From: BP-133 sp040756995
GTDB lineage: Bacteria > Actinomycetota > Acidimicrobiia > IMCC26256 > BP-133
Reading direction: 5' to 3'
Assembly: GCA_040756995.1 (NCBI GenBank)
Contig: JBFLYK010000038.1
Coordinates: 1-59,182, forward strand
DNA length: 59,182 bases
In this document: one piece after another, positions 42,786 to 50,685 of the stretch
Layout: every line of letters begins with the position of its first letter
Position numbering within the stretch: position 1 is the stretch's first letter
Translations under genes and position numbers: made by a program
Notes under the pieces: model-generated
Seen by the model: the letters and a program-made list of their open reading frames with translations, nothing else
Databases searched by the model: none
What the model was told of the DNA's origin: nothing

Positions 42786-44816
42786 TCAGCCGACGGCCGG
42801 GAATTTGACGAAGCCGGGTTGGGGTCGGCTGTTGGCTTCGGTGAAGTCGCCACCGATGTAGAGATGGCGGCGGCCGACGAGGGCGACGTAGGGCCCCTGG
42901 GGGGTGTTGAGCTGGGGGTCGTAGTCGAGGTCGTGGGCGCCGGTCGCCGCATCGAAGGCGGAGATGTGGCGGTTCACGATGTCGCCGTCCTTCCCGCCGG
43001 TGCAGGGAGGTGCGCCGCAGATGGTGTTCTTGCCCAGGACGTAGTCGTAGTGGCCGACGAGGTACACCCGTTTGTCGGTGGCGGCGACATCCATGGCGTC
43101 GCCGTCGACGCGGTGGCGCCACACGTACTTCGTGGGGCCGCCGGGGCGGTAGGCGTCGACCACGCCGCCGGTTCCGCCGGCGGCGGCGAAGAAGGTGGTG
43201 CCGTCGCCCGGCCAGACGTCGACACCGTGGACGGGCCGGCCGATTTCGGGCTGCCAGGCCGTCTTCTTACCGGTCTTGGCGTTGAGAACGAGGAGGCCGC
43301 CCTGGTCCCCGAAGTGGAGGAAGTCGCCGGCCACGATGAGGTGGCCGTCGGCGGTGACGTCGAGGTCGTAAACGAGGCCGGGATTGCCGTCTTCGGTGGG
43401 AATGCCGGTCTGGCCCTTGTAGCGGCCGCCGGTGTTGCGCGGTGGGACGAAATCCGTGCGCAGGGCCCCCGTGGCCGCATCCAGGGCGGCGACTCCGGGC
43501 CGTTCGACGTCCCCGATCTTGGTGAAGTTGCCGCCGATGTAGAGCGTGTCTCCGACGAGGGTCATAGCTCTGACCCCGGAGTCGGGCAGGGGCGGGCGGA
43601 ACGTCGGGTCGAGTTGGCCGGTGGCGATGTCAAGGGCGGCGATCCGGCCGGCGGGCCCGCCGCCGATCTTGCGGAACCGGCCCCCGACGTAGAGGCGACG
43701 GCCGTCGGCAGAGACGGCCAGCGACAGGACCGCCTCGTTCGGTTCTGCGTCCCAGTCGAGCAGTGCTCCGGTGCCGGCGTCGATCGCCACCAGGTAGGGC
43801 CGGCGCAGAATCGAGCTTGGATCCCTGGTGGCGGCCTTGGTGCTGACCCCGGGGGGTGTCACGCCGGCGAACTCCCCGCCGATGAACACGACGTTGCGCG
43901 CCTCGGCCAGGGCCAGGACCCGCCCGGCCTTGGACCTTCCCGCTTCGCTCGGGTCCTCTGAAGGGCTCGTACCCCACGACGCCTCGAAGTCGGAGGAGAA
44001 GAAGTCGGGCCGGCCAACGAACGGCGGAACCGTTGTGGTGGTCGTGGTCGGTGGCGGGCCGGATCCGCCGCCGTCCCTCGGGTACGCGCCGCCATCCCGA
44101 CTGTCGTCTGTGACGCTCCCTCCCGGGTCGGTTCCGCCGTCTTCTCCAGCCCCGCCTCTCGACGGTACGGCGGCCAGGGCGACCAGGGGCCGGTTGAGCG
44201 CTGTAATCCCGCCGAGGTCGGCGGCGTCGCCGAAGGCCAGCACGGCGCCGCCGGCTGCGACCTGCCAATACCCGCCGCCGGTCGCCGTCGCGACCAGGCC
44301 GACAATTTCCACATTCCTCCCGCCGCCGGCGGCCCCGGCACCGTGGAAGGTGGCGTCGCCGAAGGCGAAGATGCCGCCGTCGCTGGCGGTGAGCCAGTAG
44401 CCCTGGCCGGTCGGGGTGGCGGCCATGCCGACGATGGGCTTGTTGAGGTGGAGGGCGCCGGTTGAGCCGTGGAAGGTGGCGTCGCCGAAGGCGAAGATGC
44501 CGCCGTCGCTGGCGGTGAGCCAGTAGCCCTGGCCGGTCGGGGTGGCGGCCATGCCGACGATGGGCTTGTTGAGGCGGACGGCGCCGGTTGAGCCGTGGAA
44601 GGTGGCGTTGCCGAAAGCGAAGATGCCCCCGTCATTGGCCACCGCCCAGTAGCCGGACGAACCTCGCGGAGCAGCTACCGGAGAGGCCGCGACTGCCGGG
44701 ACGATCTCGGCCGGGATCAGGAGGGACAAGACGGCCATCAACCCGGCCAGGGCAACGAAGCCGCGGTGGCCCGGCTGACCGCGGGAAAACTGGCGGAAAC
44801 CGCGTGACGACGCCAT
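42786..44816 (-). CDS. secreted GYW-repeat plus beta-propeller surface protein
   Basis: 676 residues. After a signal peptide ending near AVAASP come four 42-residue repeats of the type GYWLTASDGGIFAFGDATFH (about 50-225). Then comes a Gly/Asp/Pro/Thr-rich linker with a TTTTTT run (about 230-270). A DUF5122-type propeller follows (VVFIGGEFAGV, LYVGGRFRKIGG, LYIGGNFTKIGDVER, LYIGGDFTEANSRPQ). GYW/FAFG repeats are typical of Acidimicrobiia exported proteins. The propeller is paralogous to the protein at 28324-29568. Two GYW repeats are almost identical in DNA. ATG 44816 has a GAGGAG site. It probably has a cell-surface binding role; no enzyme motif is seen. Confidence 0.85.
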   Translation of the reverse strand: MASSRGFRQFSRGQPGHRGFVALAGLMAVLSLLIPAEIVPAVAASPVAAPRGSSGYWAVANDGGIFAFGNATFHGSTGAVRLNKPIVGMAATPTGQGYWLTASDGGIFAFGDATFHGSTGALHLNKPIVGMAATPTGQGYWLTASDGGIFAFGDATFHGAGAAGGGRNVEIVGLVATATGGGYWQVAAGGAVLAFGDAADLGGITALNRPLVALAAVPSRGGAGEDGGTDPGGSVTDDSRDGGAYPRDGGGSGPPPTTTTTTVPPFVGRPDFFSSDFEASWGTSPSEDPSEAGRSKAGRVLALAEARNVVFIGGEFAGVTPPGVSTKAATRDPSSILRRPYLVAIDAGTGALLDWDAEPNEAVLSLAVSADGRRLYVGGRFRKIGGGPAGRIAALDIATGQLDPTFRPPLPDSGVRAMTLVGDTLYIGGNFTKIGDVERPGVAALDAATGALRTDFVPPRNTGGRYKGQTGIPTEDGNPGLVYDLDVTADGHLIVAGDFLHFGDQGGLLVLNAKTGKKTAWQPEIGRPVHGVDVWPGDGTTFFAAAGGTGGVVDAYRPGGPTKYVWRHRVDGDAMDVAATDKRVYLVGHYDYVLGKNTICGAPPCTGGKDGDIVNRHISAFDAATGAHDLDYDPQLNTPQGPYVALVGRRHLYIGGDFTEANSRPQPGFVKFPAVG
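44341..44660. repeat. 126-bp tandem repeats encoding the GYW/FAFG units
   Basis: CCGTGGAAGGTGGCGT begins at 44341, 44467 and 44593, exactly 126 bp (42 codons) apart. The units at 44341-44466 and 44467-44592 differ at only a few bases, and the third is partial and more diverged. This points to recent duplication or ongoing conversion. Confidence 0.85.
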
Positions 44817-44965
44817 GGAGCGCTCCTCAGGGGGACGGAGGGGGGACAACGCCGGTTCGGGTCCCCGTTTGAGGTACGACACGCAAGCGGCTCACCCTGC
44901 CGCGGGCAAGCGATGGCGCCCGAGCTTCAGGACACTTCAGGTGTTCGGATCGCCCGTCCCCGAGT

Positions 44966-45439
44966 TCAACCAGCCGCGTCGTCGGTCGCCGGCGCAGATT
45001 CGGCGCTGGCCTCGGGCGCCGACTGCGCTTTGGCTTTGCCGGCGGTGGGCTTACCGCGCTTGATCGTGTTGCGGCTCTCGGCCACGTAGCTGCGGTAGAC
45101 GGCCAGCAACGCTTCCCGCTGCCCGTCGGTCAGGTAGGGGTCGGCGGAGATGGCGGCCTCGGTGGCGCCGTGGATGCGGCCCTCGGAGTCGTTGTCGCCG
45201 ACCAGGCCGACCTGGGCCAGCAGCGTCTCGGTGGAGATGTCGAGCGCCCTGGCGATGGCCTGGATGACCCGGATCGACGGCTCGTGCAGCCCCCGCTCGA
45301 TCTGGCTCAGATAGGGGTTCGACACCCGGGCCAGCTCGGCCAGCTCCCGCAAGGACAGCTTGGCCAGCTGCCGCTGGGTGCGGACGAAACTGCCGAACGC
45401 CTCGAGCTGCGTTCTCCAGGGATCGGTGCCCTCAGCCAC
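44966..45439 (-). CDS. XRE-family regulator at the PHA locus
   Basis: 157 residues. The Cro/C1-type helix-turn-helix LSLRELAELARVSNPYLSQIERGLHEPSIRVIQAIARALDI is at 28-70. The C-terminal part has YLTDGQREALLAVYRSYVAESR and an Ala/Ser/Pro/Lys tail, probably disordered. It starts at GTG 45439, nine bases after the hydroxybutyryl-CoA dehydrogenase stop, and is the last gene of that unit. As the only regulator in the PHA gene group it is the prime candidate to bind the palindromes at the phasin promoter. That link is inferred. Confidence 0.85.
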   Translation of the reverse strand: MAEGTDPWRTQLEAFGSFVRTQRQLAKLSLRELAELARVSNPYLSQIERGLHEPSIRVIQAIARALDISTETLLAQVGLVGDNDSEGRIHGATEAAISADPYLTDGQREALLAVYRSYVAESRNTIKRGKPTAGKAKAQSAPEASAESAPATDDAAG

Positions 45440-45448
45440 GGACCATTT

Positions 45449-46312
45449 CTAGCGCGTGTAGTCGTAGAAGCCACGGCCGACCTTGCGGCCGAGCAGCCCG
45501 GCTTCCACCATCCGGGACAGGAGCGGCGGCGGTGCGTAGAGGGGCTCCTTGAACTCCTCGTAGAGCGACTGCGACACGGCGATGGTCGTGTCGAGCCCGA
45601 TGAGGTCGGTCAGGGCCAGCGGGCCCATAGGGTGGCGCAGCCCCTCGACGACGCCGGAGTCGATGTCCTCGGCGGTGGCGAAGCCCGACTCCAACATGCG
45701 GATGGCCGACAGCAGGTAGGGGATCAGGAGGGCGTTGACGATGAAGCCCGCCCGGTCCTTGGAGCGGATGACCCGCTTGCCGAGCACACCGTCGGCGAAC
45801 GACTCGGCCCGGGCGGCCGTCTCGGGGGCGGTGAGGAGCGACGGAATGAGCTCCACCAGGTGCATCACCGGGACGGGGTTGAAGAAGTGCAGGCCCAGCA
45901 CCGAGGCCGGCCGGTCGGTGGCCATGGCCAGCTTCATGACCGGAATCGACGAGGTGTTGGTGGCCAGGATGGCGTCCTCGGCCTCGACCGCCTTGTCGAT
46001 GCTGCGGAAGACCTCGAGCTTCTCCGGCTCGTTCTCGATCACCGCTTCCACAACGAGCTGGCGATCGGCGAACTCGCCGAAGTCGGTGGTGTAGCGGAGG
46101 CGGCCCAGGGCGGCGTCACGGTCGGCCTCGGGCAGCTTGCCCGACCGGACGGCCTTCTCGAGCGAACCCTCGATCCTTTTCCGGCCCGCAGCCAGGGCGC
46201 CCTCGTTGACCTCGCGGACGATGACGTCGAGCCCGGCCCGGGCACACACCTCGGCGATGCCGGAGCCCATCAGGCCACAACCCACCACGCCCACACGCTC
46301 GATCTGGCTCAT
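45449..46312 (-). CDS. 3-hydroxybutyryl-CoA dehydrogenase
   Basis: 287 residues. The NAD-binding loop VGVVGCGLMGSGIAEVCARAG is split by normal residues at the N-terminus. The catalytic His and neighbours lie in VLGLHFFNPVPVMHLVEL near 138, NTSSIPV near 118, and the C-terminal domain has DRAGFIVNALLIPYL and GLRHPMGPLALTDLIGLD. It interconverts acetoacetyl-CoA and 3-hydroxybutyryl-CoA, the link between fatty acid breakdown and PHB. The ATG has a GAGGAGCGTGCG leader. It lies behind a terminator that separates it from the phasin gene. FadB2/PaaH-type names would also fit. Confidence 0.93.
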   Translation of the reverse strand: MSQIERVGVVGCGLMGSGIAEVCARAGLDVIVREVNEGALAAGRKRIEGSLEKAVRSGKLPEADRDAALGRLRYTTDFGEFADRQLVVEAVIENEPEKLEVFRSIDKAVEAEDAILATNTSSIPVMKLAMATDRPASVLGLHFFNPVPVMHLVELIPSLLTAPETAARAESFADGVLGKRVIRSKDRAGFIVNALLIPYLLSAIRMLESGFATAEDIDSGVVEGLRHPMGPLALTDLIGLDTTIAVSQSLYEEFKEPLYAPPPLLSRMVEAGLLGRKVGRGFYDYTR

Positions 46313-46375
46313 CGCACGCTCCTCAAAGACTGGTGCTCACTGGCGGCTGGTCAAAAACGTCATGCAGACGCGCCG

Positions 46376-46406
46376 CTGCCCGGCGAGAGCAATTCTCGCC
46401 GGGCAG
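46376..46406 (-). terminator. terminator after the phasin gene
   Basis: CTGCCCGGCGAGA (46376-46388) and TCTCGCCGGGCAG (46394-46406) form a perfect 13-bp stem with a GCAAT loop, about 55 nt past the phasin stop. It would end a strong monocistronic phasin transcript. Confidence 0.75.
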
Positions 46407-46459
46407 GGACTTCGAACCGATACCGAAGGGGGGATCGGCCGGTTCGACAGATGGTGGAA

Positions 46460-46804
46460 CTAGGCAGCGGCGCTGGTCTTGGCCGCCGGGCTGGCCTTGG
46501 CCGGAGCGCCGTTCTTGACGGCCTTGTCAGCCGCGCCGTAGACGGGCTTGGCGGCCTCGAGGATGGCGGCGGCGAACTCCCGCTGCGAGGCGATGAGCTT
46601 GTCGGCGAAGGCGAAGCCGTTCTCAACCAGCTCGGAAACGTTGGGCAGCTGGTCGGCGAAGGGCAGCGGGGGGAGGTCGGGGATGAGGTTCTTGCTGGCG
46701 TCGGCCCAGGTACGGACGGCCTTGACAATGGCCTCCTGACCCTGCTTGACGGTCTCCAGCACCTGGTCCTCGAGCGAGGTGATCATCTCGGTGGCGGTCG
46801 CCAT
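46460..46804 (-). CDS. phaP: phasin (PHA granule-associated protein)
   Basis: 114 residues, one long amphipathic helical protein: MATATEMITSLEDQVLETVK, then VRTWADASKN, LPFADQLPNVSELVENGFAFADKLIASQREF, and an Ala/Lys/Pro-rich tail. This pattern is typical of actinobacterial phasins that coat PHA granules. An ideal AAGGAG site precedes ATG 46804. A strong TTGACA-n18-TATTCT promoter and palindromes lie upstream, and a strong terminator follows, as expected for an abundant, tightly controlled protein. It is sandwiched between phaC and the hydroxybutyryl-CoA dehydrogenase. Family identity rests on composition and context. Confidence 0.8.
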   Translation of the reverse strand: MATATEMITSLEDQVLETVKQGQEAIVKAVRTWADASKNLIPDLPPLPFADQLPNVSELVENGFAFADKLIASQREFAAAILEAAKPVYGAADKAVKNGAPAKASPAAKTSAAA

Positions 46805-46815
46805 GGGGGTTCTCC

Positions 46816-46854
46816 TTGCAACTCGTACAACATTCTCGTCTGTGCTTGTTGCAA
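46816..46854. promoter_or_regulatory. TTGCAAC...GTTGCAA inverted repeat in the phasin leader
   Basis: TTGCAAC (46816-46822) and GTTGCAA (46848-46854) are 7-bp inverted arms around 25 nt. The distal arm lies at the likely transcription start and the proximal arm over the ribosome site. TTGCAA-type palindromes suit a PHA-responsive repressor. Confidence 0.45.
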
Positions 46855-46884
46855 AGAATACTACCCAGGTGCTTGGTATGTCAA
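46855..46884 (-). promoter_or_regulatory. phasin promoter
   Basis: On the minus strand, -35 TTGACA (46884-46879), an 18-bp spacer, and -10 TATTCT (46860-46855). It is the closest match to the housekeeping consensus that I noticed in the window, in an AT-rich island. It starts 50 nt before the phasin ATG. Confidence 0.65.
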
Positions 46885-46890
46885 GCACCT
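46867..46890. promoter_or_regulatory. operator-like palindrome over the phasin -35 box
   Basis: AGGTGCTTG-GTATGT-CAAGCACCT, perfect 9-bp arms and a 6-nt spacer. It covers the -35 element of the phasin promoter and the stop codon of phaC. It could be a repressor site or the phaC terminator hairpin, or both. Confidence 0.55.
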
Positions 46891-48691
46891 AGGCGAAGAC
46901 GTACTTCCCCGGGGCGTCGCCCACCGGCGGGTGGGTGGCACTGCCCATTTCGGGCGGAGTGCGCCGGGCGCCGGCCCTCTCGGCGATCCAGGCCGTCCAG
47001 TCCTCCCACCACGAGCCCTTGTGCTCGGTGGCCCCCGCCAGCCACGCCTTGGGATCGGGCGGCGTCTTCGGGTTCGTCCAGTGCACCGCCTTCGGGCTCG
47101 GCGGGTTGACGATCCCGGCGATGTGGCCCGACGAGGAGAGCGTGAAGCGGACGTTGCCCGGCAGGAGCTGGGTTGTCTTGTAGGCCGTCATCCACGGCGC
47201 GATGTGGTCTTCCTTGGCCGACAACACGTAGGCGTCGGCCTTGACCTGCCCCAGATCGAGCGGGGTGTCGGCCAGCGTCATCGCACCCCGGGCCAGCTGG
47301 TTCTCGATGTAGCAGGACCGGAGGTAGAAGGAGTGCATGGCCGCCGGCATGCGGGTGCCGTCCTCGTTCCAGGCCAGGATGTCGAAGGCGGGGGGGTCTT
47401 CACCCATCAGCCAGCTGCTGGCCACGTAGCTCCAGATGAGGTCGTTGGCCCGCATGAAGTCGAACGTGCGGGACATCTCGTTGGAGTCCAGGAAGCCGCG
47501 CTTGGCCATCTTGGCTTCGATGCGGGCCACCGACTCGGGGTCGGAGAAGTTGCCGAGGGTCCCGGGCTCGGAGAAGTCCACCAGCGTGTTGAGCAGCGTG
47601 GCGGAGTTGATGCGGTTGTCGCCCTTGGCCGCCATGTAGGCCAGCAGCATGGCCGTGAGCGTGCCGCCCAGGCACAGGCCGACCATGTTGACCTTCTCGG
47701 ACCCGGTGATGTCGTTGATGACGTCGAGCGCCGTGCGAGGGCCGTCGAGGAGATAGTCGTCGAGCCGGACGTGGCCCATGCTGGCGTCGGGGTTGCGGTA
47801 GCTGATCTGGAAGACGGTGTGACCGTGCTGCACCGCCCACTCCACGAAGCTCCGGCCCGGAGCGAGATCCATGATGTAGTACTTGTTGATCCAGGGCGGG
47901 CTGGACAGCAGCGGGACGGAGTACGTCGTCTCCGTCTGCGGGGCGTACTGGATCAGCTCCATGAGGTCGTTGCGGAACACGACCTTGCCCTTTGTGGCCG
48001 CGATGTTCTTCCCGACGGTGAACGCCGACCGGTCGACCTTGCGGGGAAGGCCGCCGTTGGTCGTCAGGTCGGTCATGAAGTTGCGGAAGCCCCGGATGAG
48101 GCTGACGCCACCGGTCTCGAAGGCCCGCTTGAGGGCGGCGGGGTTGGTGGCTAGGAAGTTGGTCGGAGCCAGAGCGTCAACCAGCGCCCGGAGGGCGAAG
48201 GACGCCTTGCCGTTCCACGGCTCCTCCAGTTCGGCCAGGGCCAGGAGGTCGTCGACGAGGCGGCCGGTCAGGCGGTAGGCCTGGCCGGTGGCGAAGAAGA
48301 CGGCGTTGTCTTCCCACGCCTTGTCGGCGAACCGCTTGTCCTTCCCGGCCGGGGGCAGCGCCCCGGGCGTCTTCAGGCCGACGGCCCGGCCGGCGGCGGC
48401 CAACCCGGTCAGGCCGAGGCCGGTGCCCCACCGGGCCATGGCGGCCAGGGTGGGGAGGGGCCGGCGGGCGACCTCGGTGCCGAAGCGGCCCAGCGCCTTG
48501 CTGAACGACACCGGGTCGAGGGCGGCCAGCCCGCTTTCGGGATCGAGGATCTCCGCCGCCCGGGCCCCGGCGTGCTGGGCCGCGGAGCCGCGCCGTTCGG
48601 CCTGCTCCTCGGAGGGCGGCTCGATCACGGCGGCCTTCGTCCGCCCGGTGGCGCGGGCGCGCCCGTTGCCTTCGCTCTGCGGGGTGGCCAT
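46889..48691 (-). CDS. phaC: polyhydroxyalkanoate synthase, class I
   Basis: 600 residues, class I length. The lipase-like box is VGLCLGGTL with the nucleophile C340, the catalytic Asp in SAKEDHIAPW, and the His in SSSGHIAGIVNPP. WINKYYIMDLAPGRSFVEW, the NPDASMGHVRLDDYL region and PKAVHWTNPKTPPDPKAWL are hallmarks. It polymerises (R)-3-hydroxyacyl-CoA on the granule surface. ATG 48691 follows GAGGAG. It starts 8 nt after the stop of the degenerate SDR-like gene, so the two are one transcript. The N-terminal 50 residues are charged and poorly conserved. Confidence 0.95.
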   Translation of the reverse strand: MATPQSEGNGRARATGRTKAAVIEPPSEEQAERRGSAAQHAGARAAEILDPESGLAALDPVSFSKALGRFGTEVARRPLPTLAAMARWGTGLGLTGLAAAGRAVGLKTPGALPPAGKDKRFADKAWEDNAVFFATGQAYRLTGRLVDDLLALAELEEPWNGKASFALRALVDALAPTNFLATNPAALKRAFETGGVSLIRGFRNFMTDLTTNGGLPRKVDRSAFTVGKNIAATKGKVVFRNDLMELIQYAPQTETTYSVPLLSSPPWINKYYIMDLAPGRSFVEWAVQHGHTVFQISYRNPDASMGHVRLDDYLLDGPRTALDVINDITGSEKVNMVGLCLGGTLTAMLLAYMAAKGDNRINSATLLNTLVDFSEPGTLGNFSDPESVARIEAKMAKRGFLDSNEMSRTFDFMRANDLIWSYVASSWLMGEDPPAFDILAWNEDGTRMPAAMHSFYLRSCYIENQLARGAMTLADTPLDLGQVKADAYVLSAKEDHIAPWMTAYKTTQLLPGNVRFTLSSSGHIAGIVNPPSPKAVHWTNPKTPPDPKAWLAGATEHKGSWWEDWTAWIAERAGARRTPPEMGSATHPPVGDAPGKYVFA

Positions 48692-48699
48692 CGGTTCGA

Positions 48700-49275
48700 T
48701 CACTCCTCGGTTGTCAGGCTCAGGAATTCGCGTTGCCAGTCGGCGTAGTTCATGTCGCCCAGGGCGGCGACCTCGGCCGCCTTCTTCCCGGTCTGGTCGC
48801 CCCTGCGGCGGGCGATGTCGGCGATGTCGGCCGGCGAGCGGTCGTTGGCCACGACCACCGCCCGCACGTCGTTGCCCTCGCACTCGGCCAGCACGGCCCG
48901 GGCCAGCACCCGGAGGAGGTCGATCCGGGCGTGGCGGTCGTCGGGCGTGGCCGCCCCGGGCAGGTTGCCGGCCACCAGGACGACGCAGGCGTCCCGGGCC
49001 AGGCAGGGCACGACGGTCGACGCCTGCTCGAAGCGGGCCAGGAGGCCTTCGGCCAGGAACTGGCGGACGCGCCCGATGAGGCTCGGCGCGTCGACCTTCG
49101 TCTCTTTCGGCAACTGCACGTAGCAGGCCAGGGAGCCGGCCTCGATGCCCGAGCAGGCGGCGGCCACGTCGCCGGGCTCCGGCACCCGCAGCACCTTGAA
49201 GCCGGCCTCCTCCAGAGCGGCCGACACCTCTTCCACCCGGGTCGGTGACCCGGTCACCAATGCGATTTCACCCAT
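48700..49275 (-). CDS. degenerate SDR-like protein coupled to phaC
   Basis: 191 residues. IALVTGSPTRVEEVSAALEEAG looks like the first strand-loop-helix of a Rossmann fold, but the glycine-rich loop is TGSPTRVEE instead of TGxxxGIG. CVVLVAGNLPGAAT then DDRHARIDLLRVLARAVLAE aligns with the SDR catalytic helix, yet the Tyr and Lys are absent. Binding of NADP and catalysis are therefore unlikely. The GGAGGAG ribosome site is strong and the frame is intact, so it is an expressed non-enzyme rather than a pseudogene. Immediately upstream of phaC it may regulate or stabilise the synthase. Confidence 0.6.
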   Translation of the reverse strand: MGEIALVTGSPTRVEEVSAALEEAGFKVLRVPEPGDVAAACSGIEAGSLACYVQLPKETKVDAPSLIGRVRQFLAEGLLARFEQASTVVPCLARDACVVLVAGNLPGAATPDDRHARIDLLRVLARAVLAECEGNDVRAVVVANDRSPADIADIARRRGDQTGKKAAEVAALGDMNYADWQREFLSLTTEE

Positions 49276-49329
49276 GCCGCCGTCTCCTCCCAGGTGGCGC
49301 GCTCGTGCCTAGACCGGTGCTCGTCGGCC

Positions 49330-49794
49330 TTATTCGTAGTACCGGAAGACGATCTCCGCGACACAGGCCGGCTTCGACTGGCCTTCGATTTCGAAGGTGC
49401 AGTTGAGCGTGACCTGCAGGCCGCCGCTGACCGCCTCGACGGCGGCGATCTCGCCGCCCATCCGCACCCGGGAGCCCGACGGCACCGGCGCAGGGAAGCG
49501 GGCCTTGTTGAGCCCGTAGTTGACGACCAGCTTGGCGCCGTCGACCTTGAGGAGTTGGAAGACGAAGATCGGCACCAGCGACAGGGTCAGGTAGCCGTGG
49601 GCGATGGTTGTGCCGAACGGCCCGGACTTGGCCCGTTCGATGTCGACGTGGATCCACTGGTGATCACCGGTGGCGTCGGCGAACCGGTTGATCTTCTCCT
49701 GGTCGATGGTCTCCCAGTCGCTGTGGCCGAGGTGCTTCCCGACCATGCTGGGCAGATCGGCGACGGCGATGGTGCTGGCATCGCTGCTGCTCAT
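49330..49794 (-). CDS. MaoC-like (NodN-type) acyl dehydratase
   Basis: 154 residues with a hot-dog fold. FADATGDHQWIHVDIERAK contains the Asp and His of the hydratase 2 motif. GPFGTTIAHGYLTLSLVP and KVDGAKLVVNYGLNKARFPAPV continue the NodN/MaoC pattern. It would hydrate enoyl-CoA to (R)-3-hydroxyacyl-CoA, the form PHA synthase uses, so a PhaJ-like supply role fits. The start is set at ATG 49794 (MSSSDASTIAV) with an AGGGG site. An upstream in-frame ATG adds 20 Pro/Arg-rich residues unlike the family. It leads the phaC transcript. Confidence 0.87.
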   Translation of the reverse strand: MSSSDASTIAVADLPSMVGKHLGHSDWETIDQEKINRFADATGDHQWIHVDIERAKSGPFGTTIAHGYLTLSLVPIFVFQLLKVDGAKLVVNYGLNKARFPAPVPSGSRVRMGGEIAAVEAVSGGLQVTLNCTFEIEGQSKPACVAEIVFRYYE

Positions 49795-49876
49795 GGGGAC
49801 CCCTGTCGGTCGCGGGTGGAACGTCGGGCCCGAGCATAGGCGGGCGGTCCCCATCCGAAGGGTGGCTGACGGGTGA

Positions 49877-50632
49877 CTAGCGGCGGAACGGCAGGACGAC
49901 GCCTTCCGTCGCGTCGGTGGCGCCGCACCCGTCGCCGAGCCCCTCGGCGGCCCGGGCGGGGCCCACCAGACGCTCCCGGAGGGCAGCGAGACCGAGCCGG
50001 GCGGGCGGCCGAGGGCCGGTGACCGGCGCCCAGTCGGGGCGCCGGCGCAGCCCCGCCCCGATCGGGCCGGGGATCGGGGCCCGGCCGATGCCGGTCACGC
50101 CGCCCCTGCCGTCACCGACCACGACCAGCAGCCACGAGTCGTCCTCCAGGGGCGGGGAGCCGGGCAGCGGCGCGACGTCGGCCGGCTCGACGAGGTGGGC
50201 CAGCAGCAACAGCTCCGGCCCCTCGGCGTCGGCCGGGGCGCGGGCGGCGGCCTCGACGAAGAGATAGCGGCCGCCGATGGCGGCCACCCACCGGACCGTG
50301 AGGCCCGACCGGCCGGCGGCCGCGCCCACCGCCGACTCGAGGTGCCCGGCCACGGCGGCGCTGAGCGGGTCGAACCCGACGGTGGGCTGGCGGGCGCAGG
50401 CACAGAGATCCACGACCGGATAGCCGGCCACCAGCGGCGCCGAGCGCATGGCGGCGGCGAAGGCCACCGGGTCGTTGACCCGCCACGGCCCGGTCAGGAG
50501 GGCGGCCACGGTGGCGAACGACGGGGCGCCGGCCGGCGCCGGAGCGGTCGCCCGGGCCCCGGCCGCCGGGTGGCGGGACATGGCGGCGGCCAGGGCCAGG
50601 GAATCGCTTCGGGAGGCGAGGGACGAACGCAT
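49877..50632 (-). CDS. hypothetical protein
   Basis: 251 residues, Ala/Gly/Pro-rich, with no signal peptide or clear membrane helix. The readable parts are VDLCACARQPTVGFDPLSAA, LTVRWVAAIGGRYLFVEAAA and SWLLVVVGDGRGG, which suggest an alpha/beta fold with two cysteines in CAC. No motif is recognised. ATG 50632 is the first start; an internal ATG at codon 18 is possible. The ribosome site is weak. It is divergent from the fatty acyl-AMP ligase with only about 50 nt between starts, so the two may share control. Codon position bias supports coding. Confidence 0.55.
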   Translation of the reverse strand: MRSSLASRSDSLALAAAMSRHPAAGARATAPAPAGAPSFATVAALLTGPWRVNDPVAFAAAMRSAPLVAGYPVVDLCACARQPTVGFDPLSAAVAGHLESAVGAAAGRSGLTVRWVAAIGGRYLFVEAAARAPADAEGPELLLLAHLVEPADVAPLPGSPPLEDDSWLLVVVGDGRGGVTGIGRAPIPGPIGAGLRRRPDWAPVTGPRPPARLGLAALRERLVGPARAAEGLGDGCGATDATEGVVLPFRR

Positions 50633-50685
50633 GCCCGTACCCTACGGACCCGGTGTGACAACGAAGTGGCAAACAAAGGGAATGA

